This document shows, one piece after another, positions 16,070-27,251 of a DNA stretch of 64,000 nt (position 1 is the stretch's first letter; every line of letters begins with the position of its first letter). The notes below the pieces were generated by a model that made no database searches, was not told where the DNA came from, and was given only the letters and a program-made list of their open reading frames with translations. The stretch covers positions 124,001-188,000 of the forward strand of contig NZ_BCUV01000006.1 in NCBI RefSeq assembly GCF_001591405.1, in the 5' to 3' direction. A program made the translations under genes and the position numbers. The stretch comes from Janibacter terrae NBRC 107853. GTDB taxonomy: Bacteria; Actinomycetota; Actinomycetes; Actinomycetales; Dermatophilaceae.

Positions 16070-16142
16070 GCCCCAAGATTCTCGGGTGACCCGATAAACC
16101 TCGCCTTCGCAAGAGTTTGAAACTCTTGCGAAGGCGAGGTTT
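16070..16142 (-). repeat. 47-bp perfect palindrome plus conserved tail, copy 2
   Basis: Arms at 16096-16118 and 16120-16142 are exact 23-bp reverse complements around base 16119 and are identical to those of the unit at 195-241. The tail (16070-16095) read on the minus strand matches the tail of copy 1 with two base changes, one in the small TCGGGT-ACCCGA hairpin and one before TGGGGC. It lies between the convergent ends of the pucR-like and hydrolase genes. Confidence 0.85.
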
Positions 16143-16166
16143 GTCGTGCAGAGCGGGGGGGTGCGC

Positions 16167-17096
16167 TCAGGCCAGGCCCCGGTCGATCGCGTCGACGACG
16201 GCCGCCAGACCGTCACCACGGAGGATGACGTCGTAGTGGTTGGCGTCGACACCGTGCACCGCGATCTCCGGTGGCAGCCGAAGGGCGTCGATCCTCCCTT
16301 CGTCGTAGAGCCCCTGTGGCTCGTCGAACAGGCCGCGGTGCGCCCAGACGAGCTCGACGGGCAGGCCCGCCGCGACCGCGCGGGCGGCGGCCGAGTGCGC
16401 GGCCTCGTCGGTGAGGACGTCGGCACCGTCGGCGCGGACGGCCTCGAGGAGGCACGAGCTCATCCACTGCCCCGGTGCGTCGGGAGCGGGGACGAGGTCG
16501 TGGTCGAGGTAGCGCCGGACGGCGTCGGCGACCGGGCCGCCGGCCAGCAGCGCGCCGAGGGCCGGGTGCTGGCGCCAGAACCCCAGGTGCGCCGCCTCGT
16601 CGGCGAAGCGCATCGACAGCCTCGCCATCGCTGGACCGATGACGGCCGTCAGCGCCGCGTCGATGTCCAGGTCCGGTGGCGGCGGGAAGGCCAGACCGCC
16701 GTCGACGAGGACGAGCGAGCGGTACAGGTCGGGGTCCGCGGCGGCGGCGAGCGCCGCGACGAAGCCGCCCATGGAGTGCCCTACGAGCACCGGATGGGCA
16801 CCGAAGACACCGATGACCGTGCGTAGGTCGGCGGCGTGGGTCGCCAGCCCGTACGGCCCCGGCGCCTCGCGGCTCGCCGCCCGCCCCCTCAGGTCCGGGG
16901 CGAGGACCCGCACGGCCCCCGCCCCGTGACGGTGGTGCAGCTCGTCGGCCACCCGTCGCCACGACAGGCCGTTGGCCGTGATGCCGTGGACGAGCAGGAC
17001 GACGGGCGCCCCGGGCCGGGCGGTCCCGACGGTGAGGTCGTGGATCGCGAGGCTGCCGACCGGCAGCTCGATGACGAAGCTCGCCGCGGTGCTCAT
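16167..17096 (-). CDS. Alpha/beta hydrolase coupled to the liv transporter operon
   Basis: A 309-residue alpha/beta hydrolase. LLVHGITANGLSW forms the oxyanion-hole region, the nucleophile elbow is GHSMGG with Ser108, and His287 in DANHYDVIL is the likely catalytic histidine. No signal peptide is present. Its ATG overlaps the livM stop (ATGA), making it the last gene of the livKGFHM operon. That coupling suggests the transporter brings in an ester, amide or lactone that this enzyme cleaves rather than, or as well as, a free branched-chain amino acid; this is inference. The substrate cannot be read from the sequence. Confidence 0.85.
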   Translation of the reverse strand: MSTAASFVIELPVGSLAIHDLTVGTARPGAPVVLLVHGITANGLSWRRVADELHHRHGAGAVRVLAPDLRGRAASREAPGPYGLATHAADLRTVIGVFGAHPVLVGHSMGGFVAALAAAADPDLYRSLVLVDGGLAFPPPPDLDIDAALTAVIGPAMARLSMRFADEAAHLGFWRQHPALGALLAGGPVADAVRRYLDHDLVPAPDAPGQWMSSCLLEAVRADGADVLTDEAAHSAAARAVAAGLPVELVWAHRGLFDEPQGLYDEGRIDALRLPPEIAVHGVDANHYDVILRGDGLAAVVDAIDRGLA

Positions 17097-18127
17097 GCCC
17101 GCTCCCGCCGGAGCAGCCGCGCTCCCAGGCCCGTGATGCCCTGCGGCGCGAAGTACACGATCGCGACGAAGAGGATGCCGAGGATGAAGAGCGGCTCCCC
17201 CAGCAGTCGCTGGACGAGGTCGGGCAGCCTACCGAGGATCGTGGACCCGCTGAGCTCGACGAGTCGGGCGTCGGCGTAGTGGTAGAGGAACCCTCCCACG
17301 ACCGCACCCCACATCTTGCCCGCGCCGCCGAGCACGACCATGAGCAGCAGCGAGAGGGTGAACTCGGTCGTCGTGACGTGCGGGCTCGAGCCGCCGAGGA
17401 CGATCGCGTGGACCACTCCCCCGAGGCCGCCGATGAAGGCCCCGACGACGATCGCGAGCAGCTTGACGCGGTAGACCTCGTAACCGAGGACGGCCGCGCG
17501 GGCCTCGTTCTCCCGGACCGCGGCCATCGCGTGCCCGGCCCGTGAGCGCACGAGCAGCGCCACGAGGACCCAGGCGAGGACGACGAACCCGAGGGCGAGC
17601 CAGTAGCGGTAGGGCGCGTTCTGCACCCCGACGAGCATCGCGGGGATCGCCTCGCGGTTGAGTGCCAGCCCCTCCTCGCCACCCGTGACATCGCCAGGGT
17701 TGCGCAGCACGATGATCGACGCCGCCTGGGCGAAGGCCAGCGTGACCATCGCGAAGGCGATGCCACCGACCCGCAGCGCGATGCCCCCGACGACGAGCGC
17801 CAGCAGCGTCGTGACACCGAGCGCGACGAGGATCGCGAGCGGCAGCGGGAGCGACCACGACGACAGCGAGATGGTCAGCAGGTAGCTGCCCGCCGCGACG
17901 AAGAGCGCGTGACCGAAGCTCAGCAGCCCCGTGCGCCCGAAGATCACGTCGTAGCTCAGGGCGATGCCCGCGATGACGAAGCAGACGGAGAGCAGCTGCA
18001 GCGAGCCCGGTCCGTTGACCCGCCCCGGCAGGACTCCGGGGATGGTCGCGCTGACGTAGGGCAGGACGAGGAGGACCAGGAGGAGGACCAGACCCGGCAG
18101 GGCCTTGACCAGGGACCGGGAGCTCAT
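17093..18127 (-). CDS. livM: Branched-chain amino acid-type ABC transporter permease (LivM)
   Basis: A 344-residue inner-membrane permease with about 9-10 hydrophobic segments. The LivM family signature is visible: SYDVIFGRTGLLSFGHALF near residue 60 and the cytoplasmic coupling segment MAAVRENEARAAVLGYEVYR near 200. It pairs with LivH to form the channel of an importer energised by LivG and LivF. The ATG at 18127 overlaps the livH stop and its own stop overlaps the hydrolase start, so translation is coupled on both sides. Confidence 0.93.
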   Translation of the reverse strand: MSSRSLVKALPGLVLLLVLLVLPYVSATIPGVLPGRVNGPGSLQLLSVCFVIAGIALSYDVIFGRTGLLSFGHALFVAAGSYLLTISLSSWSLPLPLAILVALGVTTLLALVVGGIALRVGGIAFAMVTLAFAQAASIIVLRNPGDVTGGEEGLALNREAIPAMLVGVQNAPYRYWLALGFVVLAWVLVALLVRSRAGHAMAAVRENEARAAVLGYEVYRVKLLAIVVGAFIGGLGGVVHAIVLGGSSPHVTTTEFTLSLLLMVVLGGAGKMWGAVVGGFLYHYADARLVELSGSTILGRLPDLVQRLLGEPLFILGILFVAIVYFAPQGITGLGARLLRRERA

Positions 18128-19008
18128 CCGTGACCACCCTTCAGCGATGCGGGACGGAGGAGCAGGACGAGGGCGAGGAGCAGCACGACCGAGAGGTCGC
18201 CGACGCCGCTCACGGCGTAGTAGTTCGCGAGCTGCTGCACCAGGCCCACGGCGACGGCGGCGACCGCGGTCCCGACGAGCGAGCCCATGCCGCCGATGAC
18301 GACGACGATGAAGGCGTAGATGAGCAGCGACCCGCCCTGGGCGGGCGAGACCGAGCCCGCGTACTGCGAGTACAGGATGCCCGCCAGTGCGGCGGCCGCC
18401 CCACCCATCGCGAAGACGATGGTGAAGGTCGTGCGCACGTTGATGCCGAGCGCCTCGACCATCGTGCGGTTCTCGACACCGGCCCGGATGATCAGGCCGA
18501 GCCGCGTGTACTTCAGCAGCGCGAGCAGCCCGACGAAGACGGCGATGGCGATGACGACGAAGAGCAGCCGGTCGTTGGGCAGGCGTGCCCCGCCGAGGTC
18601 GGTCGTGGCGGCCATCCAGCCGGGCTTGTCGATCGCCTTGGGGTCCGCGCCCCAGACCGCCTGCGCAGCGGCGACCGCCGCGAGGGAGAGACCGACGGTG
18701 ACGAGCACCTGCTGGATGTGGTGCTTGTAGAGCGGCCGGATGAGGCAGACCTCGACGACGACGCCGATGAGGGCGCCGACGACGAGCGCGACGAGGACCG
18801 CGACGCCGAGGCGCAGCGAGGTCGACATGCTCTCAGGCAGCCGCTGCATCGTCTCCCAGCCAGCGTACGAGCCGGCCATCATGAAGGCGCTGTGGGCGAA
18901 GTTGAGCACGCCCATGAGGCCGTAGATCAGGCTCAGGCCACTGGCCGCCAGGAAGTACAGCGCGCCCAGCCCGAGACCGGTCGCGAGGATCAGGGTGAAC
19001 TCGCTCAT
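18124..19008 (-). CDS. livH: Branched-chain amino acid-type ABC transporter permease (LivH)
   Basis: A 294-residue permease with about 8 hydrophobic segments and the family motifs GLSLIYGLMGVLNFAHSAFM near the N-terminus and RAGVENRTMVEALGINV in the coupling loop. It forms a heterodimer with LivM in the membrane. The ATG at 19008 overlaps the livF stop by four bases (ATGA). An internal methionine further upstream in frame belongs to the overlapping livF gene and was not used. Confidence 0.92.
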   Translation of the reverse strand: MSEFTLILATGLGLGALYFLAASGLSLIYGLMGVLNFAHSAFMMAGSYAGWETMQRLPESMSTSLRLGVAVLVALVVGALIGVVVEVCLIRPLYKHHIQQVLVTVGLSLAAVAAAQAVWGADPKAIDKPGWMAATTDLGGARLPNDRLLFVVIAIAVFVGLLALLKYTRLGLIIRAGVENRTMVEALGINVRTTFTIVFAMGGAAAALAGILYSQYAGSVSPAQGGSLLIYAFIVVVIGGMGSLVGTAVAAVAVGLVQQLANYYAVSGVGDLSVVLLLALVLLLRPASLKGGHG

Positions 19009-19742
19009 GCCACACCCTCCCGTCGCATCGAGACGCCGAGCAGCTCGCGCGTCAGCTCCTGGTCGGCGACGAGCTCGGCCGCCGACCCCGTGTGGACGAC
19101 CACCCCGGCGTCGAGGACGACGACCGTGTCCGCGATCCGCCGCACGAGCGGCAGGTTCTGCTCGACGAGGAGGATCGGCGTCTGCCGCCCGACCTCCGCC
19201 AGGACGTCGGCGACCTCGGTGACGAGCTTGGGCGCCAGGCCCTTGGTCGGCTCGTCGATGAGCAGCAACCGGTTGTCCCGCAGCAGGACCCGCGCGAGCG
19301 AGACCATCTGCTGCTGTCCCCCCGAGAGCGTGCCGGCGCGCTGCGCGCGACGCGCCACCAGGTCGGGGAAGAGCCGTTGGACGATGGGCGCGTCGGTGCC
19401 GAGAGCGGGCTCGACGAGGCGCAGGTTCTCCTCGACGGTCAGCCCGCCGAAGACCTCGCGGTCCTCGGGCACGTAGCCGATGCCGTCGCGCACGATCCGG
19501 GTCGTGGCCCGTCCTTGGATCTCGGTCCCCTGCAGGGCGATCCGACCCGTGCGCGGGGCGAGCCCGAGGATCGCCTTGAGCGTCGTCGTCTTGCCCACGC
19601 CGTTGCGCCCGAGCAGGGCGGTGACGCCGGTCGACGGCACCTCGAAGGAGACGCCCTGGAGGATGTGCGAGCCGCCGTAGCGGACGTGCAGGTCGTCGAC
19701 GGCGAGGACCGCTCTCGGTCCCGTCGTGTCGGTGTCGGTCAC
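19005..19742 (-). CDS. livF: ABC transporter ATP-binding protein LivF
   Basis: A 245-residue ATPase. Walker A is GRNGVGKTT (about 45-53), the signature LSGGQQQMVSLARV follows, and Walker B is LLLIDEPTKGLAP. The fold and length fit LivF, which acts with LivG on the cytoplasmic face of the LivHM channel. The ATG at 19742 overlaps the livG stop by four bases, and its stop overlaps livH. Confidence 0.93.
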   Translation of the reverse strand: MTDTDTTGPRAVLAVDDLHVRYGGSHILQGVSFEVPSTGVTALLGRNGVGKTTTLKAILGLAPRTGRIALQGTEIQGRATTRIVRDGIGYVPEDREVFGGLTVEENLRLVEPALGTDAPIVQRLFPDLVARRAQRAGTLSGGQQQMVSLARVLLRDNRLLLIDEPTKGLAPKLVTEVADVLAEVGRQTPILLVEQNLPLVRRIADTVVVLDAGVVVHTGSAAELVADQELTRELLGVSMRREGVA

Positions 19743-20473
19743 AGCGCTTCTCCCAGGTAGGCCTCTTGCACGCGGTCGTCGGAGGTGACCTCCGTGGGGC
19801 TGCCGACGGCGAGGAGCTGTCCGTGGTGCAGGACGGCGACCCGGTCGGCCAGGCCGAGCACGACGTGCATGTGGTGCTCGACCATGGCGACGGCGACCCC
19901 GCTGTCCCTGACCTCACCGATGATCTCGGTGAGCCCGTCGACGTCCTCGGCCGAGACCCCCGCCATCGGTTCGTCGAGCAGCAGGACGCTCGGCTCGGAG
20001 GCGAGGGCCATCGCGAGCTCGAGCTTGCGCCGGTCTCCGTGCGACAGGTCGCGGGCCAGGACCGTCTCCTTGCCCGGCATCCGCACCAGGGTCAGCAGCT
20101 CCGCGATCCGCTCCCCGCCCACCGAGCCCGCGGGCCGGAAGGGGGAGAACGGCGCGGCGCCCGACGCCTGGATCGCCAGGCGCACGTTCTCGTGAGCGCT
20201 CAGCCCGTCGAAGAGCGCCGAAGTCTGGAAGGACCGGGCCAGCCCGCGCCGCGCGCGGCGGGTGGAGCTGAGCCGGGTGACGTCCTGCTCCCCGAGCGTG
20301 ACCCGTCCTTCGGTGGGTCGGGTGACGCCGGAGAGGATGTTGACGAGCGAGGACTTCCCGGCGCCGTTGGGGCCGATGATGCCGAGCAGCTCACCGGCCC
20401 CGACGCCGAGGGTGATGCCCTCGAGGATCCGTGCCCCTCCGACCCGCCACCCGACGTCGGTGGCGGCGATCAC
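19739..20473 (-). CDS. livG: ABC transporter ATP-binding protein LivG
   Basis: A 244-residue ATPase. Walker A is GPNGAGKSS, the Q-loop is in ARSFQTSALF, the signature is DLSHGDRRKLELAMAL (LSHGD in place of LSGGQ, as is usual for LivG) and Walker B is LLLDEPMAGVS. It starts at a GTG (20473) that overlaps the livK stop (GTGA), so binding protein and ATPase are translationally coupled. Confidence 0.92.
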   Translation of the reverse strand: MIAATDVGWRVGGARILEGITLGVGAGELLGIIGPNGAGKSSLVNILSGVTRPTEGRVTLGEQDVTRLSSTRRARRGLARSFQTSALFDGLSAHENVRLAIQASGAAPFSPFRPAGSVGGERIAELLTLVRMPGKETVLARDLSHGDRRKLELAMALASEPSVLLLDEPMAGVSAEDVDGLTEIIGEVRDSGVAVAMVEHHMHVVLGLADRVAVLHHGQLLAVGSPTEVTSDDRVQEAYLGEAL

Positions 20474-21678
20474 TTCTTCGTCGCGACGGGCGGGGCCACG
20501 TCGGCTGCGTCGATGGTCTCGCCGAGCTCGGGCACGAACTGCTTGCCCTCCTTCTTCAGCGAGACGGTGAACATCGGCTGCAGCATCGCGTGGTCCTCGG
20601 GACGGATCTCCATCTGCCCCTTGGGTCCCTCGAACTTCCAGCCCTCGAGCGAGGAGACCATCTTGTCGACGTCACCGTCGCCCTCCTCGAGCGCCCGGAC
20701 GACCATCTGCGCGGCCACGAAGCCGTCGGTGCTGAAGAGGTCGACCTCCTCGCCGTCCTCCTTCAGGCCCTCCTCGAGCGCGGTGTACGCCTCGTTGTCC
20801 GCCGCGCCGGCGAAGAAGTGCGAGAGGAAGTCGATCTTGGTCCCGGCCTCGCCGAAGAGCGCGTGGGTCGCCTTGATGTCGAGGCCCGTCACGACCTTCG
20901 TCGTGTCGAAGACACCCTGCTGCGAGAGCGTGCCCCACATCGAGGTCGCGTTGTCACCGGCCCAGGCGACGAAGAGCAGGTCCGGCTTCTGGCTCTTGAT
21001 CTTCGTCGCGTAGGGCGTGAAGTCCTTCGCGCCGGCCGGCGCCTCGATCGCGGTGACCTTCGCCCCCTTCGTCCCGAGCACGCTCTTGACGGCGTCGATG
21101 TTGGCGGTGCCGAAGGCGCTGTCCTGGGCGAGGACGGTGACCCGCTTGCCCTTGACGTCGCCGAGCATCGTGCCGGCCGTCGCGACGTCCTGGTAGGTCT
21201 GCCGGCCCGAGCGGAAGGTGTAGTCGTTGGCCCCGGTGACCGCGTCGGCCGCGGCGGGCCCGGAGATGAAGAGGGTCTTGTTGTCCTGGGCGAGCGGCGC
21301 GACCTGCAGGGCGACGCCCGAGGCGGTCGAGCCGGCGATGATCTCGTTGTCCTGGCCGATGAGGTCGGTGACGGCGGAGACGGCCTTGGCCGGGTCACCC
21401 GCGTCGTCCTTCTCGGTGATCTCGATCTTCTGCCCGCCGACCTCGCCGGTCCCGTCGGTGGCGTAGTCCAGGCCCACCTCGAAGGCGGCCTTGTACTGCG
21501 CGCCGTAGGGGGCGAGCGGCCCGGACTTGCTGTAGACGAGGCCCACCTTGTGGGGCCCGTCCGCGCCTCCGTCACCCTCCGCCCCGCCACCTCCCGCCTG
21601 ACCGGGGGTGCCGCACGCGGCAACGGACAGGCTCAGGGCTGCGCCCGCGAGGGCAAGACTCCAACGCTTCGTCGACAT
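20470..21678 (-). CDS. livK: ABC transporter substrate-binding lipoprotein (LivK type)
   Basis: A 402-residue periplasmic-type binding protein of the Leu/Ile/Val family (peripla_BP_6). The N-terminal signal peptide ends in the lipobox VAAC with Cys22, followed by a Gly-rich linker, so it is anchored to the outer face of the membrane. The body begins KVGLVYSKSGPLAPYGAQYK, as is typical. Ligand specificity is not visible; branched-chain amino acids, amides or aromatic acids are all possible. The ATG at 21678 has GGAGG 7 nt upstream and marks the first gene of a six-gene operon. A GntR-like inverted repeat lies about 110 bp upstream. Confidence 0.9.
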   Translation of the reverse strand: MSTKRWSLALAGAALSLSVAACGTPGQAGGGGAEGDGGADGPHKVGLVYSKSGPLAPYGAQYKAAFEVGLDYATDGTGEVGGQKIEITEKDDAGDPAKAVSAVTDLIGQDNEIIAGSTASGVALQVAPLAQDNKTLFISGPAAADAVTGANDYTFRSGRQTYQDVATAGTMLGDVKGKRVTVLAQDSAFGTANIDAVKSVLGTKGAKVTAIEAPAGAKDFTPYATKIKSQKPDLLFVAWAGDNATSMWGTLSQQGVFDTTKVVTGLDIKATHALFGEAGTKIDFLSHFFAGAADNEAYTALEEGLKEDGEEVDLFSTDGFVAAQMVVRALEEGDGDVDKMVSSLEGWKFEGPKGQMEIRPEDHAMLQPMFTVSLKKEGKQFVPELGETIDAADVAPPVATKK

Positions 21679-21784
21679 GGGAAGACCTCCACCTCCGGCG
21701 GACGCTCGCGCCTTTGCTGCAACGAGAACCGTTGACGTCCGACCGGTGAGGGAAGTCAAGCCGTCGGAGCCCGAGCGAGGTGTG

Positions 21785-21799
21785 TGAGGTCAGACCACA
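21785..21799. promoter_or_regulatory. GntR/FadR-like inverted repeat upstream of livK
   Basis: TGAGGTCAGACCACA contains the perfect inverted repeat GGTC-A-GACC, a shape typical of GntR-family (FadR subfamily) operators. It lies 107-121 bp upstream of the livK start, and 43 bp from the end of dxs. No regulator gene is adjacent. Confidence 0.35.
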
Positions 21800-21841
21800 T
21801 TCGGGCGAAGGGGGTGTCCTGCGGGGCCATGCCCCCTCACC

Positions 21842-23704
21842 TCAGAGGTGGCTGCGCAACCGCTCGACGATCGGGTCGGGGGTGAGCCCGACGGACTCGA
21901 GCACCTGGGCCCGGGAGGCGTGGTGGATGAACTCCTTGGGCAGCCCGAAGCGGTGGACCGGCACGGCCACCCCCGCCTCGTCGAGCGCCCGCGCCACCTC
22001 GGCCCCCACCCCGCCCGCGACGTTGTTGTCCTCGATGACCGCGACGCGACCGGCGCGGCGAGCCAGCTCGACGACGGCGTCGGGCACCGGCAGCACCCAG
22101 CGCGGGTCGACGACGAGGGTCGGGTGGTCCTCGGCGGCGAGCTTCTCGGCGACGGTGGTCGCCGTCCCGGCCATGGAGCCCACCGACACGATGAGCACCT
22201 CGGGGTCGACGGAGAGGTCGCCGGCGAGGACGTCGAGGCCGTCGACCGTGGCGATCGCCTCGAGCGGGGCGGCGACGCTCCCCTTGGGGAAGCGGATCAC
22301 CGTCGGCCCGTCCTCGACGCCGACCGCCTCGCGCAGGGCGCGGCGGACCTGGGACCCGTCGCGCGGCGCCGCGAGGCGCAGGCCGGGCACGAGGGCGACG
22401 AGGGACATGTCCCACATGCCGTGGTGGCTCGCACCGTCCGGGCCGGTGACGCCCGAGCGGTCGAGGACGAAGGTGACCCCGGCCCGGTGCATCGCGCAGT
22501 CCATGAGGAGCTGGTCGAAGGCGCGGTTGAGGAAGGTCGAGTAGATCGCGACGACCGGGTGCATGCCGGCGTAGGCCAGGCCGGCGGACATCGTCGCCGC
22601 GTGCTGCTCGGCGATCCCGACGTCGAAGATCCGCTCCGGGTAGGCGTCGGCGAAGGGCTGCAGCCCGACCGGCATCATCATCGCCGCCGTGATCGCGACG
22701 ACATCGGGCCGCTCCGCGCCGAGCGCGACCATCTCGTCGCTGAACTCGTCGGTCCACGACCTGCCGGCGATCTCCAGCGGGAGGCCCGTCTCGGGGTTGA
22801 TCTTGCCGACGGCGTGGAACTGGTCGGCGACGTCGCCCACCGCGTGCTCGTAGCCGCGCCCCTTCTGGGTGATGACGTGCACGAGCACCGGCCCGCCGAA
22901 GGCCCGCGCCCGGCGCAGCGCCTGCTCGACGGCCGGCTCGTCGTGGCCGTCGACCGGCCCGAGGTACTTGATGCCGAGGTCCTCGAACATCCCCTGCGGA
23001 GCCCAGAAGTCCTTGGCGCCCTTCTTCATCGAGTGGAAGGCCTGGTAGACCGCGCGGCCGACGACGGGGGTGCGGTTGAGCCGGTCCTTGCCCCAGTCGA
23101 GCACCTGCTCGTACTGGCGGTTGGTGCGTAGCATCGCCAGGTGGTCGGCGAGCCCGCCGATCGTCGGGGCGTAGGAGCGCTCGTTGTCGTTGACGACGAT
23201 GACGAGCGGCAGGTCCTTGTCCGCGGCGATGTTGTTCAGCGCCTCCCAGGCCATGCCGCCGGTGAGTGCGCCGTCGCCGATGACGGCCACCGCGTGGCGC
23301 TCCTCGCCGCGCAGGCGGTAACCCGTGGCGATGCCCTCGGCCCACGACAGCGCGGTCGAGGCGTGGCTGTTCTCCACGACGTCGTGCTCGGACTCGGCGC
23401 GACTCGGGTACCCGGAGATCCCGCCGCGCGTGCGCAGCGCGGCGAAGTCCTGGCGGCCGGTGAGCAGCTTGTGCACGTAGGTCTGGTGACCGGTGTCGAA
23501 GACGACCGTGTCGTGCGGGGAGTCGAAGACCCGGTGGATCGCCATCGTCAGCTCGACGACCCCGAGGTTGGGCCCGAGGTGGCCACCGCTGCGCGAGACC
23601 TCGGCGACGAGGAAGGCCCGGATCTCCTCCGCGAGGGTGTCGAGCAGCTCCGCGGGGACCCGCTTGAGGTCTGCGGGTGAGGTGATCGTCTCGAGGACTG
23701 CCAC
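21842..23704 (-). CDS. dxs: 1-deoxy-D-xylulose-5-phosphate synthase
   Basis: A 620-residue thiamine-diphosphate enzyme that condenses pyruvate and glyceraldehyde-3-phosphate, the first step of the MEP isoprenoid pathway. Visible signatures: [16 protein letters not shown], the ThDP-binding [32 protein letters not shown] with the catalytic glutamate, and the C-terminal transketolase domain. It starts at a GTG at 23704 with GGAAGG about 10 nt upstream. It supplies precursors for the polyprenyl synthase encoded at 57.8 kb. It appears to be a single-gene unit. Confidence 0.96.
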   Translation of the reverse strand: MAVLETITSPADLKRVPAELLDTLAEEIRAFLVAEVSRSGGHLGPNLGVVELTMAIHRVFDSPHDTVVFDTGHQTYVHKLLTGRQDFAALRTRGGISGYPSRAESEHDVVENSHASTALSWAEGIATGYRLRGEERHAVAVIGDGALTGGMAWEALNNIAADKDLPLVIVVNDNERSYAPTIGGLADHLAMLRTNRQYEQVLDWGKDRLNRTPVVGRAVYQAFHSMKKGAKDFWAPQGMFEDLGIKYLGPVDGHDEPAVEQALRRARAFGGPVLVHVITQKGRGYEHAVGDVADQFHAVGKINPETGLPLEIAGRSWTDEFSDEMVALGAERPDVVAITAAMMMPVGLQPFADAYPERIFDVGIAEQHAATMSAGLAYAGMHPVVAIYSTFLNRAFDQLLMDCAMHRAGVTFVLDRSGVTGPDGASHHGMWDMSLVALVPGLRLAAPRDGSQVRRALREAVGVEDGPTVIRFPKGSVAAPLEAIATVDGLDVLAGDLSVDPEVLIVSVGSMAGTATTVAEKLAAEDHPTLVVDPRWVLPVPDAVVELARRAGRVAVIEDNNVAGGVGAEVARALDEAGVAVPVHRFGLPKEFIHHASRAQVLESVGLTPDPIVERLRSHL

Positions 23705-23806
23705 GCTGGGCTTCCTTCCGGTGTCGGGGACCGCCCGAGTCTACGTCTCGTGGGCTGGGTAGTGGCTGTGACCTGCCCAGCCTGTCACCGCATCGGACGA
23801 AGGGGG

Positions 23807-24250
23807 TCACAACCGCTCGACGAAGACGTTGCCGTCGAGCGCCTCCCGGACGAGGACGATCGAGCGCTGCGCCGAGCGCAGCCGCAGCCCCTCGTGCTCG
23901 AGGCAGACGAGCAGGGCGTCGACGGTGCCGTCGGGCAGCACCTCGGCGAGGTCGACGCGGACCGTCCGGTACGCCTGCCGCATCGCCTCGACCTGCGCCT
24001 GGACGTGCAGCTCGGCGAGCCAGGCCAGGGCGACCGGGTGCCGACGCAGGACGGCGTGACCGCGGTACTCGGACGGGCAGAGGTCGAGCAGCCACGAGGT
24101 GATCGCCGGCTGCCACCCGCGGACGCCGGGCGGCGGGACCCGGTCCGGCCAGCCGGGCGGTCCCCCCTTCGTCCCGGCCGCGGCGGTCTGCGCGCCGGGT
24201 GACCCGGGCAGCGCGGTCCGCACGGGCGGACGCACCTGCTGATCGAACAT
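23807..24250 (-). CDS. Conserved actinobacterial protein of unknown function under a LexA box
   Basis: I do not recognise a characterised family in this 147-residue protein. The N-terminal 35 residues are Pro/Gly-rich and look disordered; the rest (about 40-147) is a compact alpha/beta-looking domain with WQPAITSWLLDLCPSEYRGH, LHVQAQVEAMRQAYRTVRVD and LEHEGLRLRSAQRSIVLVRE. No signal peptide or membrane segment is seen. Its ATG at 24250 lies inside a perfect LexA operator (24243-24258), and a TAnnnT box lies 7 nt upstream, so it is predicted to be a leaderless, DNA-damage-induced gene. It lies between dxs and aconitase and is insulated from aconitase by a hairpin. Confidence 0.75.
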   Translation of the reverse strand: MFDQQVRPPVRTALPGSPGAQTAAAGTKGGPPGWPDRVPPPGVRGWQPAITSWLLDLCPSEYRGHAVLRRHPVALAWLAELHVQAQVEAMRQAYRTVRVDLAEVLPDGTVDALLVCLEHEGLRLRSAQRSIVLVREALDGNVFVERL

Positions 24251-24258
24251 GTGTTCGA
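24243..24258. promoter_or_regulatory. Perfect LexA (SOS) box over a start codon
   Basis: TCGAACATGTGTTCGA has the full actinobacterial SOS arms TCGAAC and GTTCGA with a 4-base spacer. The start codon of the 147-residue gene lies within it (24248-24250), and the promoter -10 TACACT begins at its edge (24258-24263). Confidence 0.88.
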
Positions 24259-24263
24259 GTGTA
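24258..24263 (-). promoter_or_regulatory. -10 box of a probable leaderless, LexA-controlled promoter
   Basis: On the minus strand TACACT is followed by 7 nt and the ATG at 24250. The transcript would start at the start codon, in the middle of the LexA box. Confidence 0.6.
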
Positions 24264-24282
24264 CGCCGTCGTGGCGACATGA

Positions 24283-24315
24283 CGAAGGGGGACGCCCGAT
24301 GGACGTCCCCCTTCG
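24283..24315 (-). terminator. Hairpin terminator after aconitase
   Basis: CGAAGGGGGACG (24283-24294) pairs with CGTCCCCCTTCG (24304-24315) around a 9-nt loop. It is an inverted pair of the CGAAGGGGG motif, 15 bp beyond the acnA stop codon, and separates acnA from the LexA-box gene that follows on the same strand. Confidence 0.75.
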
Positions 24316-24329
24316 CCGTGCGCGCCTCG

Positions 24330-27137
<2,808 letters not shown>

Positions 27138-27157
27138 AGTCGACTCCTCTGTCGTGG

Positions 27158-27177
27158 TTATCTTGACGTCAAGATAA
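27158..27177. promoter_or_regulatory. Perfect 20-bp palindrome in the acnA promoter region
   Basis: TTATCTTGACGTCAAGATAA is its own reverse complement over all 20 bases. It is strikingly AT-rich for this genome and ends 20 nt upstream of the acnA start codon, so it probably overlaps the core promoter and acts as an operator. AcnR, a TetR repressor, controls aconitase in corynebacteria, but this sequence is not the AcnR box as I remember it, so the regulator stays open. Confidence 0.65.
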
Positions 27178-27251
27178 AACTATCACAGGGCGTCGACGGC
27201 CCCGGGGCCGCCCGCCGCTCCCTGCCACTCTTGCGCAAACCCGGCCGCACG

